The notes: generated from the sequence alone by a model not told the origin. A stretch of DNA of 64,000 nt from Paenibacillus azoreducens (GCF_021654775.1 NZ_AP025343.1:4431501-4495500); one strand, 5' to 3'. Shown: positions 43,227 to 53,300, numbered from the stretch's first letter. Numbers and translations are program-made.

Positions 43227-43535
43227 GATTTCAGTATAACACATTTATTGTATGTATGGTATTAAAACATACGCAAACAAACAAAAAAGAAAAGGAGCTA
43301 GATAGAGTCGTACATGTACGTACCTAAAGGTACGCCCCAGTCCGAAGTCGCTATCATCCCACCCCTTAAGGAGTGGGCTTTCTCGCACCTGAAATCTGTA
43401 ATTGTAACCGAATTAGAAGTTGATTGAAAACCCAGCCTGCATGATAAATTGGGTAACTATCCTTTTGCTACTAAATTGGGATGGGTTCAAGACAGGTTCG
43501 GCGTCTCTTGGCAATTGAGCTTCTGATTTTCGGGA

Positions 43536-43583
43536 AACAAAAAAACCCGTCGGATTTCCTAAATCAGAAATTTGACGGGTTTA
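43536..43583 (-). terminator. Intrinsic terminator after the coiled-coil protein gene
   Basis: AAACCCGTC (43543-43551) pairs with GACGGGTTT (43574-43582). On the minus strand it is followed by a run of T. It lies 33 bases after the stop at 43616. Confidence 0.8.
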
Positions 43584-43615
43584 CTTATATAAGCACCTTC
43601 AATCAGTAATCCCGA

Positions 43616-44410
43616 TTAAACAGGAATTTTCGCTTCCGCAGAACGCAGCGCTTTTGCGATGTTCCCTTCCCATTCCAATATCTTACGTTGGGAAACCTGA
43701 ACCCGGTTTAACGCCTCAACCATCCCCTTTAATTCTGCCGCAGCACTCACCGCGTCTCCCTGCTTCACGGCTGTTTTATAACGTTTATTCGCCTCCTGCT
43801 TTGATTTGTTCAGCTCCGCGATTTTAGCATTTTCCACAGTGATTTGTTTCTTGAATGCTTGTACCGGCAACAATTCCGCCTTCACCGCTTTAGCCTTCGC
43901 GTTCGCCTGTTTCTTAGCGGCCGCCAGAGCCTCTTTTTTTGCTTTGATCTCCTGTTTTGCCGCTAATGCGGAAGCTTTGATCCGATTCCGTTTCAAATCA
44001 AACAATAATGCCGATTTCGAGTCCTTTCGTTTCCTTGCTTCCGCCGCTTTGCGCCCCAGCTCGGCATACTCCGCAAGCATGGGGGCATATTTCCGCTTGG
44101 CTTGCTCCGCTTCCGATTTCAGCCTTTCGACCAAAACCTTATCAATAAGCTGCACCTTCCTGTTTATCTCCTGCAGCCTGTCATTATTTTGCTTCCGTAA
44201 AGCTGTGATCTGCTGCTTGTCAGTTGTAATCGCCGACTCCAATGCGGTAAAACGATCATGCAGCTGTTCAATGTTCGAGAATGCGGCGTCCCAGCCGGAA
44301 GCAGCGGCATGTAAAGGTCCGCTTATGATCAGCAAAAATACTACCATAAAAACGACTATATTTATGCTCCGTCTTCTGTTGCGATTCAGCCCGTCGATCA
44401 ATTCAATCAT
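43616..44410 (-). CDS. Exported coiled-coil protein of unknown function
   Basis: 264 residues. After a basic N-terminus (NRNRRRS) a hydrophobic segment (18-36) acts as signal peptide or anchor. The rest is almost entirely Ala/Lys/Glu-rich coiled coil (about 42-255), with no enzymatic motif. It is flanked by terminators on both sides, so it is a single-gene unit. A role at the cell surface or in envelope structure is inferred from export and coiled coil only. Confidence 0.65.
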   Translation of the reverse strand: MIELIDGLNRNRRRSINIVVFMVVFLLIISGPLHAAASGWDAAFSNIEQLHDRFTALESAITTDKQQITALRKQNNDRLQEINRKVQLIDKVLVERLKSEAEQAKRKYAPMLAEYAELGRKAAEARKRKDSKSALLFDLKRNRIKASALAAKQEIKAKKEALAAAKKQANAKAKAVKAELLPVQAFKKQITVENAKIAELNKSKQEANKRYKTAVKQGDAVSAAAELKGMVEALNRVQVSQRKILEWEGNIAKALRSAEAKIPV

Positions 44411-44442
44411 CTCCTTATTCCATCATCATTCGGACCGGAAGC

Positions 44443-44493
44443 ACAAAAAAGCACCCGCAAGAAAGGCATTTAGCCTAACCTGCGAGGTGCTTC
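44443..44493 (-). terminator. Intrinsic terminator after the amino-acid permease gene
   Basis: On the minus strand GCACCTCGCA pairs with TTGCGGGTGC and a run of six T follows (44445-44450). It lies between the permease stop (44610) and the coiled-coil gene. Confidence 0.75.
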
Positions 44494-44609
44494 ACCCGCA
44501 CATCCGTTCGTTTGTTATGAATATACATCCAAATGGAAAAAATGTCAATGTTTCCAGAAACATTCGTTCCCATATTGACGAATTTCCACATACTAATTCC
44601 GCATTTTCT

Positions 44610-45956
44610 TTATGCTCTCCGCTGCCCTCGGAACCTGATAAAGGACCAGACGATAAGCACCAGCAGTACAGCCAGGCAAATCCCGATACTCAAACGGTTC
44701 TGCTGGTCAAACAGGAACATTACCGCAATAACGGACAGACACAAGATAACGGCACCCGTTACATAGGGATATCCCCATACCTTGAAAGCCGGTTTGACCG
44801 GATACTTCCCGCGCAGCTTCAATTGGGATAAAGCGATGCAAATCCAAACCAGCATCACGACGAACCCCGGTACAGCCATCAACACCCGGAATAGCTGGTC
44901 CTGCGCAAAAAATCCAAGCAGGGCGCCTGCAAGCAAAATCACTGCGCATAAATACAAGGTATACACCGGACTGCCCTTCCGGTTTGTCTTAGCTAAAGCT
45001 TGAGGCGCTTCCCCTGCCGCAGCCATCGAGAACAACATGCGCGATGCGCCGTAAATTCCCGAGTTTGCAGCCGATAGCACGGCCGTAACGAGGATGAAAT
45101 TCATGATGTGAGCCGCGCCCGAAAGCCCCGTAGACGATAGCACCTGCACAAACGGACTGCTTTCCGGCCCTACTTCGTTCCAAGGAATCAGTCCGCAAAT
45201 CACGAGAATCGGCAGCGTAAAAAACAAAATGATTCTTAAAATAAAATTGCCAACCACCTTGGGCAAAATGCGCTCCGCATTTTCCGTTTCGGTCAGCGTG
45301 AGCCCGATCAACTCCGAGCCCCCATAAGAAAACATAACGACCAGCATCGCCGAAAAAACGGATGTCCAGCCATTCGGCAAAAAGCCTCCCGATTTCGTGA
45401 AGTTCTCCAGATAAGGCGTATGTTCGCTCGGTATAATGCCAAAGATCAGGCCAGCCCCAAGCGCGATAAAAATGATGATCATGGCAATCTTGATCCCGGC
45501 CAGCCAAAATTCAAACTCGCCAAATGTGCCCACGCTGAGCAAATTAATAAGAATAATAAAAGCCGCGCTGGCCAAACTTAGCGCCCATAACGGAACTGCC
45601 GGAAACCAGTATTGCAGGAAGCTGCCAGCCGCAATAATCTCTATGATGCACACAGACAGCCACATGAAGCAATACATCCAGCCCATCACAAAGGAAACCT
45701 TCTCCCCGAATGCTTCACGCACAAAATCCTTCATATTCCGGTTCGGATAAACCGTCGCCATTTCCGCCATGGCGGCCATCACGACCAAGAGCAGCAATCC
45801 GGCAATAATATAGGAAATAACGACGCCCGGTCCGGCAAGACCAATCGTTTCCGCGCTGCCTTTAAAAATCCCTGTCCCAATAACGCCGCCCATAGCCATA
45901 AAACTAATGTGTCTGGGCTTTAATTTTTTTTGCAACTTTCCCTCTGCTTGTCCCAT
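44610..45956 (-). CDS. Amino-acid permease (APC superfamily)
   Basis: 448 residues with twelve predicted membrane helices. The start MAMGGVIGTGIFKGSAETI is the substrate-binding first helix of amino acid-polyamine-cation permeases, and EMATVYP, SYGGSELIGLT and SAANSGIYGASRMLFSMA are typical of the AAT subfamily (GabP/RocE/AlaP-like). It imports an amino acid by proton symport; the substrate is not clear. It is a single-gene unit with its own promoter-like boxes and terminator. Confidence 0.85.
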   Translation of the reverse strand: MGQAEGKLQKKLKPRHISFMAMGGVIGTGIFKGSAETIGLAGPGVVISYIIAGLLLLVVMAAMAEMATVYPNRNMKDFVREAFGEKVSFVMGWMYCFMWLSVCIIEIIAAGSFLQYWFPAVPLWALSLASAAFIILINLLSVGTFGEFEFWLAGIKIAMIIIFIALGAGLIFGIIPSEHTPYLENFTKSGGFLPNGWTSVFSAMLVVMFSYGGSELIGLTLTETENAERILPKVVGNFILRIILFFTLPILVICGLIPWNEVGPESSPFVQVLSSTGLSGAAHIMNFILVTAVLSAANSGIYGASRMLFSMAAAGEAPQALAKTNRKGSPVYTLYLCAVILLAGALLGFFAQDQLFRVLMAVPGFVVMLVWICIALSQLKLRGKYPVKPAFKVWGYPYVTGAVILCLSVIAVMFLFDQQNRLSIGICLAVLLVLIVWSFIRFRGQRRA

Positions 45957-46016
45957 CCATGTCCCCCTGATGCGAAAATCTTGTCTAATGACTGAGTAAA
46001 TGGTTGATGCTTGTAC

Positions 46017-46044
46017 AGTATAACCTATTATGCCGATACGTGAA
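46017..46044 (-). promoter_or_regulatory. Candidate sigma-A promoter of the permease gene
   Basis: TATACT (46017-46022, minus strand) is preceded at 16 bases by TTCACG (46039-46044). The -10 box is good and the -35 box weak. It lies 60 bases upstream of the start codon. Confidence 0.4.
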
Positions 46045-46173
46045 TATAAAGCATGCCTTTCTGAAGAAAAATTTAAGAATAATTTAAACCAGATTATACC
46101 CTGTTTGTGTTATGATCATATTCGACTGCCATAGACAGCCAAACAACAATGATTACAAGGATGCGATAACCTG

Positions 46174-47286
46174 ATGCTTCATTCCTATCTTTTCCCCATT
46201 TCCTACGCCTTTATGGCTTTTCCTTTTGCGGCGTTTCTATTCACGCTGCCTTTTATGATCATTCAATATCGCAAATATGGATACATCAATAAAGTCCGGG
46301 CCTTTATGCTGTACCTGTTTCTATTGTATGTGATGAATGCATTTTTCCTCGTCATTTTGCCTTTGCCGTCATCAAGACATAACGCCGCTTTGGCGTCGGG
46401 GGCCTTGCAGCTTATTCCACTGAATTTTGTTAATGATATTCTAAGAGAAACCTCCGTGGTCCCATCCCAGCCGTCAACTTACTTGCACCTGCTGAAAGAA
46501 CGTGCTTTTCTCCAGGTTATTTTTAACATTCTGCTGACGGTTCCTTTCGGGATGATGCTCCGTTATTATTTCCGAACGGGCTGGGCGCGTGTCTTCGCTT
46601 TTTCGTTCCTGCTGTCCCTCTTTTTTGAGGTAACGCAGCTTACCGGCATTTACGGACTGTATGACCACCCTTACCGCGTATTTGACGTTGATGATTTGAT
46701 CATGAACACGCTCGGAGGCATTTGCGGGTATTTGGCAGCCGAATGGTTGGCCAGATTTTTGCCCCGGATTGAAAAGCTTGACGAGCATGTCGATCTTACC
46801 ACCAAAAGGGTCACCTACACCCGCAGAGCTATCGCATTTTTGATCGATTCCATCATCTGGCCCATTCTCGCCTCAATATGCCACTACCTGCATATCCCGG
46901 CTTCGTTTTGGGTCGCTACAGGCATATACTTTATGCTGATCCCCTGGTTGACAGATGGCGTGACGCCGGGAAAATGGATGGTGCGCATCCGTTTGACGAA
47001 AATGGGCGAAAGGATCTCGATAGCGGCTCTGTTCAAACGTTATGCTTTGCTTTACTGGGTCTTTTTCGGTTTGAATAGCCTTCTCGGCGCTTCGCTTGAC
47101 AATCTTCCGGATATCTCGCGCGCTTTTCTGGGCATCGTGGTTTTCTTCCTGAATGCGTGGTTTTTCGTACATGTCGTGATCCGTATGTTCAGAAAAGATA
47201 TTTTGTTTTATGAGAAATTAAGTAAAACCCATCATGTGATTTTGTGGAAAAACCCAACCGAGCAGGCAAAAAAAGAGTCTGAATAA
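46174..47286 (+). CDS. VanZ-like and RDD domain membrane protein
   Basis: 370 residues with about eight membrane helices. The first 195 residues are a VanZ-like domain, ending in SLFFEVTQLTGIYGL and VDDLIMNTLGGICGY. From about 215 an RDD domain follows (TRRAIAFLIDSIIW, then TDGVTPGKWMVRIRL). VanZ domains are linked to teicoplanin resistance and RDD proteins to ion transport in some bacteria; the role here is unknown. The ATG is 12 bases after AAGGA. A terminator follows the stop. Confidence 0.8.
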   Translation: MLHSYLFPISYAFMAFPFAAFLFTLPFMIIQYRKYGYINKVRAFMLYLFLLYVMNAFFLVILPLPSSRHNAALASGALQLIPLNFVNDILRETSVVPSQPSTYLHLLKERAFLQVIFNILLTVPFGMMLRYYFRTGWARVFAFSFLLSLFFEVTQLTGIYGLYDHPYRVFDVDDLIMNTLGGICGYLAAEWLARFLPRIEKLDEHVDLTTKRVTYTRRAIAFLIDSIIWPILASICHYLHIPASFWVATGIYFMLIPWLTDGVTPGKWMVRIRLTKMGERISIAALFKRYALLYWVFFGLNSLLGASLDNLPDISRAFLGIVVFFLNAWFFVHVVIRMFRKDILFYEKLSKTHHVILWKNPTEQAKKESE

Positions 47287-47312
47287 CTCTTTGGCAGCTA
47301 CCATGATTTCAC

Positions 47313-47357
47313 TAAAAAAGCACTTCCCCAATCATACTAAGGGCAGTGCTTTTTATG
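47313..47357 (+). terminator. Intrinsic terminator after the VanZ-RDD gene
   Basis: AAAAGCACT (from 47316) pairs with AGTGCTTTT (to 47353), followed by T. It can also serve the iol-linked operon that converges from the other side. Confidence 0.75.
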
Positions 47358-47496
47358 TGATTGCATTTTTTTATGGTTTGCAAAATCATACGTTACGCTA
47401 CCCTGCTGCTTGGTCTTAACACGGTGGATGAAGTCTTTCAGTTCCTCTACGAAAGTGGTTTGCTTGTCCTTTCCTTTAGTTCAACTTATTTATTAT

Positions 47497-48516
47497 TTAA
47501 ATGTTAACTAGCTTACCTGTAGCTGCGGATTCTTTGCAAGCATCAGCAATAACCAATGCTCTAATACCATCTTCCATCGTGATGCTTCCTTGCTTCTTCT
47601 CCTGTACACGCTTAATGAAGTCCTTCTTCTCATCGAGGAAAGCTTGCATAAAACGCTCAGGGAAACCTTGCATACAAGGACGAACAACGCCTGCATCCGT
47701 AAATAATGTTACGAAGTTTTTCTCTGGCTCTTGAGCTACACGAATCCAACCATGAGAACCCATAATTTCTAATTCTACGTGGCTACCATGTGCTGCATGA
47801 CGACCACCGATCAATGTCGCTACCATACCGTTAGCAAAACGTAACGTTGCTACACCCGTTTCGAATTCACCGATCCTCTCCAGATGCGGTGCAGCAATAG
47901 TATTGCCTAGAGACCATGTTTCAACAGGTTCCAAACCTGTAAACCAACGGATCAAGTCGATATCGTGGATACACATATCAACGAATACGCCGCCGCTGTC
48001 GTTATCTGTTGCAAACTTAGTGAAGCTTTCCATGCCGGAAATTGGGTCGATACCGTAAGCACGGATATAAATGATATCACCAATTTTACCTGCTTGCACA
48101 AGCTCTTTGGCCTGCTTATAGGAAGCATCATAACGCCTCATAAAACCTAGTTGGAATGTTAATTCAGGATGATCATTAACCGCCCGCTCCATCTCGCGTA
48201 CACCTTCATCCAGACGCAAGCCTACAGGCTTTTCACAGAATACATGCTTACCTGCGTTCAAAGCATATACAGTCATTTCAGGGTGAAGTCCTGTTGGTGT
48301 AACGATAAATACAGCATCAATATCTTCGTTGTCAATCAACGCTTTATAGTCAGTGTATGTAGCTACACCGAAGTTTTGTTTAACATAGTCTAGTTGTGCT
48401 TGATCAAGCGCAAATACTGCCTTTACATCGGCTTCACCAATTTGCGTCACTAAGTGTTCCATATGCACCATGCCAAGACGGCCAAGACCAATGACGCCAA
48501 CTTTTACTTTTTCCAT
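47497..48516 (-). CDS. Inositol 2-dehydrogenase family oxidoreductase (Gfo/Idh/MocA)
   Basis: 339 residues with an N-terminal Rossmann fold (VGVIGLGRLGMVH), the conserved VFCEKPVGL and a C-terminal domain containing GGVFVDMCIHDIDLIRW (catalytic His in HDID). This is the IolG/IolX/IolW group that oxidises inositol isomers with NAD(P). It is the last gene of the iol cluster, after the transporter, and is probably specific for another isomer such as scyllo-inositol. ATG with AAGGAGTGACT upstream. Which isomer is used cannot be read from sequence. Confidence 0.8.
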   Translation of the reverse strand: MEKVKVGVIGLGRLGMVHMEHLVTQIGEADVKAVFALDQAQLDYVKQNFGVATYTDYKALIDNEDIDAVFIVTPTGLHPEMTVYALNAGKHVFCEKPVGLRLDEGVREMERAVNDHPELTFQLGFMRRYDASYKQAKELVQAGKIGDIIYIRAYGIDPISGMESFTKFATDNDSGGVFVDMCIHDIDLIRWFTGLEPVETWSLGNTIAAPHLERIGEFETGVATLRFANGMVATLIGGRHAAHGSHVELEIMGSHGWIRVAQEPEKNFVTLFTDAGVVRPCMQGFPERFMQAFLDEKKDFIKRVQEKKQGSITMEDGIRALVIADACKESAATGKLVNI

Positions 48517-48548
48517 TGTCAGTAGTCACTCCTTTTGCTTGCATTCAT

Positions 48549-49967
48549 TTATATTGTTGTAACTTTCGCAACTGTCTCATCTTGTTTTGTTTCGCCGGAG
48601 AAGAAGGATTCAATTTCATCCAGCGTTTTTCCTTTCGTTTCTGGCAGCAACGTATTAACGATAATTAAACCAGCAACAGCACAGCCAGCAAAAATATAGA
48701 AAATCGCGTTGATTCCAATCGCTTCAAGCATTGGTGGGAACAAAAATCCTACAAGGAAATTCGCTGTCCATAATACAAAGGTGGCAATTCCCATAAAAGT
48801 ACCGCGATGCTTGGCAGGGAAAATCTCAGAAATTAACAGCCATGTACAAGGTCCAACCGCACCTTGAAAGGCGAAAATATAGACAAAAATCAGCGCCAGT
48901 AACAAATACGGAGTAAAGCTCATACCTGCTAACAAATTCGATAAAATTCCGACAAGCACTAAAGAAGCAGCGCAAACGCTAAGCCCGATGCTATCCAGTT
49001 TCTTACGTCCCATCTTATCGACCACAATCATTCCAATCATCGCAGCGCCAACACAAATGACACCATTTAATACGTTAAACATTAGTGCTGACTGCTTGGA
49101 AAATCCGAAAGTCTCCATAATATTTGTGCTATAGTACATCATTGCGTTAATGCCGACGAATTGCTGAATAATCCCGAGCAGACATCCAATAAAAGCTACA
49201 CGTATTGCCCAAGCAGGAATTTTGCTGCGTGTCTTGACCTCTTTACCTTGCTGTTGATTCATCTGCAATTCATGCAGTTCAGCAATTTGCGCTTTTCGAT
49301 CCTCATCCTGCGAATAGATTGATTTAATAACTTCAACAGCTTTTTGCAGCTTGCCCTGCTTGACTAACCATTTCGGTGATTCGAACACTTTCGTCATACC
49401 GATAATCATCACTAGTGCTGGAAAAATAGCTACCCCCATCATAAGACGCCATGCATCACTATATTCGATCACACCATCTGCGCTAATGAACATACGCCCG
49501 AGTAACCAGTTAAGCAAAAAGGCTAAAAACTGACCGCTTACAATCATAACCTGATTGATAGAAACAACCCTTCCACGATGAGCAGAGGTTGAAATTTCCG
49601 CCAAATAGATGGGTACGATAGCCGATGCCGAACCAACTGCAAGACCTAAGAAGAATCTTGCACCAACTAAGAACCATGCACTAGGTGCTAATGCGCATCC
49701 GACAGCACCGATTAGAAATATCCAAGAGATGATGCGTAGTGTTTTCTTGCGCCCAATCTTATCACTAATGCCACCACCGAAGAGGGCACCGATTGCCGCA
49801 CTTAATTCTAGTGCAGATGAGATAAGACCTTGCATCCATGAGTTAATATTCCAGCTATCCACCAAAAAACTCAGGCTTCCATTTACAACAGCCGTATTAT
49901 GTCCAAATAACAATCCACCAAGCGTCACGATTAAGGCGATCAGCAGCACTTTGCTTTTACTCGCCAT
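48549..49967 (-). CDS. MFS sugar transporter, probable inositol importer (IolT-like)
   Basis: 472 residues, twelve membrane helices, with the sugar-porter signatures: GGLLFGHNTAVVNGSL, DKIGRKKTLRI, GRVVSINQVMIVSGQ, QQFVGINAMMYYS, VDKMGRKKLD and PETKGKTLDEIE. It most resembles B. subtilis IolT and is surrounded by inositol genes, so it is the likely myo-inositol importer by proton symport. The ATG at 49967 follows GGGGGAGGA; a longer frame from 50006 was rejected. 32 bases separate it from the next dehydrogenase gene. Confidence 0.88.
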   Translation of the reverse strand: MASKSKVLLIALIVTLGGLLFGHNTAVVNGSLSFLVDSWNINSWMQGLISSALELSAAIGALFGGGISDKIGRKKTLRIISWIFLIGAVGCALAPSAWFLVGARFFLGLAVGSASAIVPIYLAEISTSAHRGRVVSINQVMIVSGQFLAFLLNWLLGRMFISADGVIEYSDAWRLMMGVAIFPALVMIIGMTKVFESPKWLVKQGKLQKAVEVIKSIYSQDEDRKAQIAELHELQMNQQQGKEVKTRSKIPAWAIRVAFIGCLLGIIQQFVGINAMMYYSTNIMETFGFSKQSALMFNVLNGVICVGAAMIGMIVVDKMGRKKLDSIGLSVCAASLVLVGILSNLLAGMSFTPYLLLALIFVYIFAFQGAVGPCTWLLISEIFPAKHRGTFMGIATFVLWTANFLVGFLFPPMLEAIGINAIFYIFAGCAVAGLIIVNTLLPETKGKTLDEIESFFSGETKQDETVAKVTTI

Positions 49968-50128
49968 CGGTTCCTCCCCCCCCCGCAAAAAGCAACTTTG
50001 CAACATATGAATCTCTCATTGGACGAATCACTTCGCTCCTAAATAGCGGCAGCAGCAAGCTCAATAGATTGCATGTACACGCTGCTGACCGCCTAATACA
50101 AACACTTCCATATACTTATTACAGACAA

Positions 50129-51127
50129 TTAGTCTGTCATCTTTTCTACTTTAACCGGCTTTCCGGAGACTAACGATTGCTGTGCTGCTTTCGCAACTTT
50201 AACTGCCATAATCGCATCGACGATTGTGCATACCACTTCTGCTCCATGTTGAATCGAATCAGCAAAGAAATTAGCTTCTGTCTCGTACGATTTCATATAG
50301 CGCTGCAAGAAGAAGTACTGCGGCTTCTCCGACTGAACTCCGTTATTCGACGTAAATACAGTGTTGTGGTCACAATGGTTCGCATTCTGAAGCATTCCTT
50401 CTGAGCCAAACACTTCTAGACGTTGATCATAACCATAAGCAGCCTGACGACTGTTATCAATTACCCCGATGGCACCGTTAGCGAATTTCAAAGTAGTAAT
50501 TGCTGTGTCAATATCTCCGTATTCCGCATAGTCCGGATTAATGAGTCTAGCCCCATTTACATACACTTCTTCTATTTCACCAAACATGTTACGTGCCATA
50601 TCGAAGTCATGAATTGCCATGTCCATAAATAATCCACCAGAATTTTTCACATAGTCCAGCCCAGGAGCTTCAGGGTCACGAGAGGTAATTTTTAGCACAT
50701 GCGGTACGCCAATTTTATCAATTTGCCTTTTAATACTTAAAAAATCTTCATCAAAGCGACGATTAAAACCAAGCTGGAATATGATATTTCGCTTTTTCAC
50801 TTCAGCATAGGCTTCCATAATTTTATCCAAGTCCGACCCAATTGGTTTTTCACACAAAATGTGCTTATTTGCCTGTGCAGCTTCCTTAATCATTTCTGGT
50901 TGTAACGACGCTGGCATACAGATAAGAACTGCATCCACCTCTTCATCACACAACACTTTTCGATAATCCTGAACATATTTAATGTTCGGATACTGCTGCT
51001 CAAAGTCTTCCGCTGGTCTGATGTCACAGACGTGCTTGATGGAATATCGTTTATTTTCAAGCAAATGTTTCAAATGGACTCGACCAATTCTGCCAAAACC
51101 AATCAATGATATTACAATTTTATTCAT
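50129..51127 (-). CDS. iolG: Inositol 2-dehydrogenase
   Basis: 332 residues of the Gfo/Idh family: SLIGFGRIGRVH (NAD-binding), HILCEKPIG, GFNRRFDEDF and GGLFMDMAIHDFDMAR with the catalytic His. It resembles the IolG type that oxidises myo-inositol to 2-keto-myo-inositol, the first step of the pathway, more than the paralogue at 47497. It lies between iolD and the transporter gene. This stretch looks richer in A+T than the iolD-iolA part of the cluster, by eye. Confidence 0.85.
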   Translation of the reverse strand: MNKIVISLIGFGRIGRVHLKHLLENKRYSIKHVCDIRPAEDFEQQYPNIKYVQDYRKVLCDEEVDAVLICMPASLQPEMIKEAAQANKHILCEKPIGSDLDKIMEAYAEVKKRNIIFQLGFNRRFDEDFLSIKRQIDKIGVPHVLKITSRDPEAPGLDYVKNSGGLFMDMAIHDFDMARNMFGEIEEVYVNGARLINPDYAEYGDIDTAITTLKFANGAIGVIDNSRQAAYGYDQRLEVFGSEGMLQNANHCDHNTVFTSNNGVQSEKPQYFFLQRYMKSYETEANFFADSIQHGAEVVCTIVDAIMAVKVAKAAQQSLVSGKPVKVEKMTD

Positions 51128-51222
51128 CAGTTACCTCTCCCCTTGTTAAAAACATGGAAAAAACGGCTTAACAGCGACTAGCATTCTATATTATCGCTTT
51201 CATTTTAATCTTGGGCGGCCAA

Positions 51223-53139
51223 TTAATACTTTCTTGCTGTTTTACGCTTCTCTTGCTTCGCCGCATAAGCTTGCAAGACTTCGTTCCGTTTTGAGACAGA
51301 GGATACCCCGACATTCCACCAGCTACCCTCACAGTCTGCAGACATCGTTTTAGGCAGAACTTTGACATGGATCAGGGTCGATATGTTTTGCTTTTTCGCA
51401 TCGGCTACGGCCGCTTCGAATTCTTCCATCGTATGTACTTCATACGATTTAGCCCCGTATGCTGCACCGACTGCGGCATAATTGATATTCATGATTTGCC
51501 CGTCGCTATCACGGAATTCTGTACCGAAATTATCGCAGCCATGGGCCAACTGCAAATTGTTAATACAGCCAAAACCGGCATTGTCGAACAAGACAATGTT
51601 AATCTTCTGTCTATATTGCAGCGACGTGACCAGTTCGGTATGGAGCATCAGGAAGCTTCCGTCGCCAAGCACCGCATATACCTCCTGATCCGGCGCCGCC
51701 AGTTTCACTCCAAGACTGCCGGCAATCTCGTAACCCATGCAGGAATAACCATATTCTAAATGATAGGTGTTTGGTTTCTTGACGTTCCACAACCGCTGCA
51801 TATCGCCTGGGAGAGAACCGGCAGAGCCAACAATAATCGCATCGTCGTCAGCCAGATCGTTAAGCTTGATGAACACCTCAGTCTGGGACAGTTCCGTACC
51901 TAGCACCTCTGCATATTCATTCATCCGGGCTTGCGTGTAATGTCCTGCGATTTCAGGCGCAAAGTCCTGGCGGTTGAACCGAGTGGCTGCCAAGCGTTCC
52001 CTTTCCTTAAGCCACTCTTGCTTCGATGCCGCGATTTCCATGCCAAACGAAGACTTGTAACCTTTAAGTTCCGGCATCAGTTGCTCAATAACCTGTTTAG
52101 GATCAGCTACCACCTGAAGCGCATCCATTTTATATGCCTGACGGCGGTTGATATTGATATTGATAAACTTCGTTTGTTCAAAATTGAATAAAGTCTTTGA
52201 AGCGGTCGTAAAATCATCGTATTTCGTGCCCACCCCGATGATCAAATCTGCCGACTGCACAGCCTTATTGCCTGCGCTTGTACCATGCACGCCCAGACTC
52301 CCCAAGTCGTTCTCAAAATCATGTGTAATGGTTGATTTGCCGGAATGCGTGCTTACAAGCGGAATATTGCACTGCAAAGACCATTGCTCAAGCATAGGAC
52401 CCGCTTCGGAGTATTTAGCGCCGTCGCCTATAATGATGACGGGACGTTTACTATCTTTTATCAGCGCCGCTGCCGCACCTATTTCCCGGGGAGTTGCGGG
52501 GCGGCGATCGAAATAATGCACGCGTTTATTAAAGAATTCCTCAGGATAGTCATAGGCCTCCGCTTCCGTATCCTGCGAGATGGAAATCGCAACCGGACCG
52601 GCAGCAGCCGGGTTCGTGAGCACTTCAAAAGCGCGGATCAGCGCACTCATAAGCTGCTCCGGGCGCTGCACTCGATCCCAATAACGAGTAACGGCGCGGA
52701 ATGCATCGTTGGTGGTTAGGGCCTGACTCTGCTCATGCTCTATTTGTTGCAATACCGGATCCGGCTGACGGCTGGCAAAAGTATCCGCAGGCAGGAACAA
52801 AACCGGAATATTGTTAGCAAATGCCGTCGCCGATGCTACCAACATATTTGCCGATCCAGGTCCGGAGGAAGCCGTAACTGCATAAATTTTCTTGCGCAAG
52901 TTTTGCTTGGCGAAAGCGATTGCGGAATGAGCCATCCCCTGCTCGTTTTTCCCCTGAAAATTGCGCAAATGGCCGGGCTCCTCAGCTAAAGCTTGCCCGA
53001 TACCCAGGACATTGCCGTGGCCGAAAATATGAAATACGCCTTCAACAAATGGCGTTTCTTCCCCATCCACGCTCACATATTGCGCATTTAAAAATTTGAC
53101 CAATGCCTGCGCCGTCGTTAATCGGATTGTTTTGCTCAT
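51223..53139 (-). CDS. iolD: 3D-(3,5/4)-trihydroxycyclohexane-1,2-dione acylhydrolase (ThDP enzyme)
   Basis: 638 residues of the thiamine-diphosphate family. The catalytic region VEGVFHIFGHGNVLGIGQAL, TASSGPGSANM, GVGTKYDDFTT and the ThDP-binding GDGSFLMLHTEL with VLFDNAGFG are as in IolD. It opens the ring of the dione to 5-deoxy-glucuronate. The ATG at 53139 is chosen (MSKTIRLTTAQALVKF) with GGAG upstream; the frame extends upstream without a site. The repeat at 53301 lies in the gap to iolE. Confidence 0.93.
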   Translation of the reverse strand: MSKTIRLTTAQALVKFLNAQYVSVDGEETPFVEGVFHIFGHGNVLGIGQALAEEPGHLRNFQGKNEQGMAHSAIAFAKQNLRKKIYAVTASSGPGSANMLVASATAFANNIPVLFLPADTFASRQPDPVLQQIEHEQSQALTTNDAFRAVTRYWDRVQRPEQLMSALIRAFEVLTNPAAAGPVAISISQDTEAEAYDYPEEFFNKRVHYFDRRPATPREIGAAAALIKDSKRPVIIIGDGAKYSEAGPMLEQWSLQCNIPLVSTHSGKSTITHDFENDLGSLGVHGTSAGNKAVQSADLIIGVGTKYDDFTTASKTLFNFEQTKFINININRRQAYKMDALQVVADPKQVIEQLMPELKGYKSSFGMEIAASKQEWLKERERLAATRFNRQDFAPEIAGHYTQARMNEYAEVLGTELSQTEVFIKLNDLADDDAIIVGSAGSLPGDMQRLWNVKKPNTYHLEYGYSCMGYEIAGSLGVKLAAPDQEVYAVLGDGSFLMLHTELVTSLQYRQKINIVLFDNAGFGCINNLQLAHGCDNFGTEFRDSDGQIMNINYAAVGAAYGAKSYEVHTMEEFEAAVADAKKQNISTLIHVKVLPKTMSADCEGSWWNVGVSSVSKRNEVLQAYAAKQEKRKTARKY

Positions 53140-53300
53140 TCCCCACACTCCTAAACTTAATTTCATGTAACCGTATTCATATTTCAGAATCCACAATTCA
53201 TAATTATGAACCACCGCTGAAGATGAATGAAGGTTTGAGCTCTATGGCTCAAGTGAGAAATTGGGCATTTCAACTATGAATAAAATGCCTTATGCGATAC

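Larger units (their letters stand above)
41597..43385 (-). mobile_element. IS200/IS605 family insertion sequence
   Basis: About 1.8 kb with tnpA and tnpB in the same direction and no terminal inverted repeats, as expected for the family. The left end (43300-43385) carries a subterminal hairpin with the stem AGCCCACTCC / GGGGTGGG. The right end (41597-41660) has the hairpin in CACGCCTAAAGGCG and ends with CTTTGACACTCC on the plus strand, i.e. a TCAAAG tail on the element's strand. The exact ends and target tetra- or pentanucleotide need comparison with an empty site. Confidence 0.8.
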
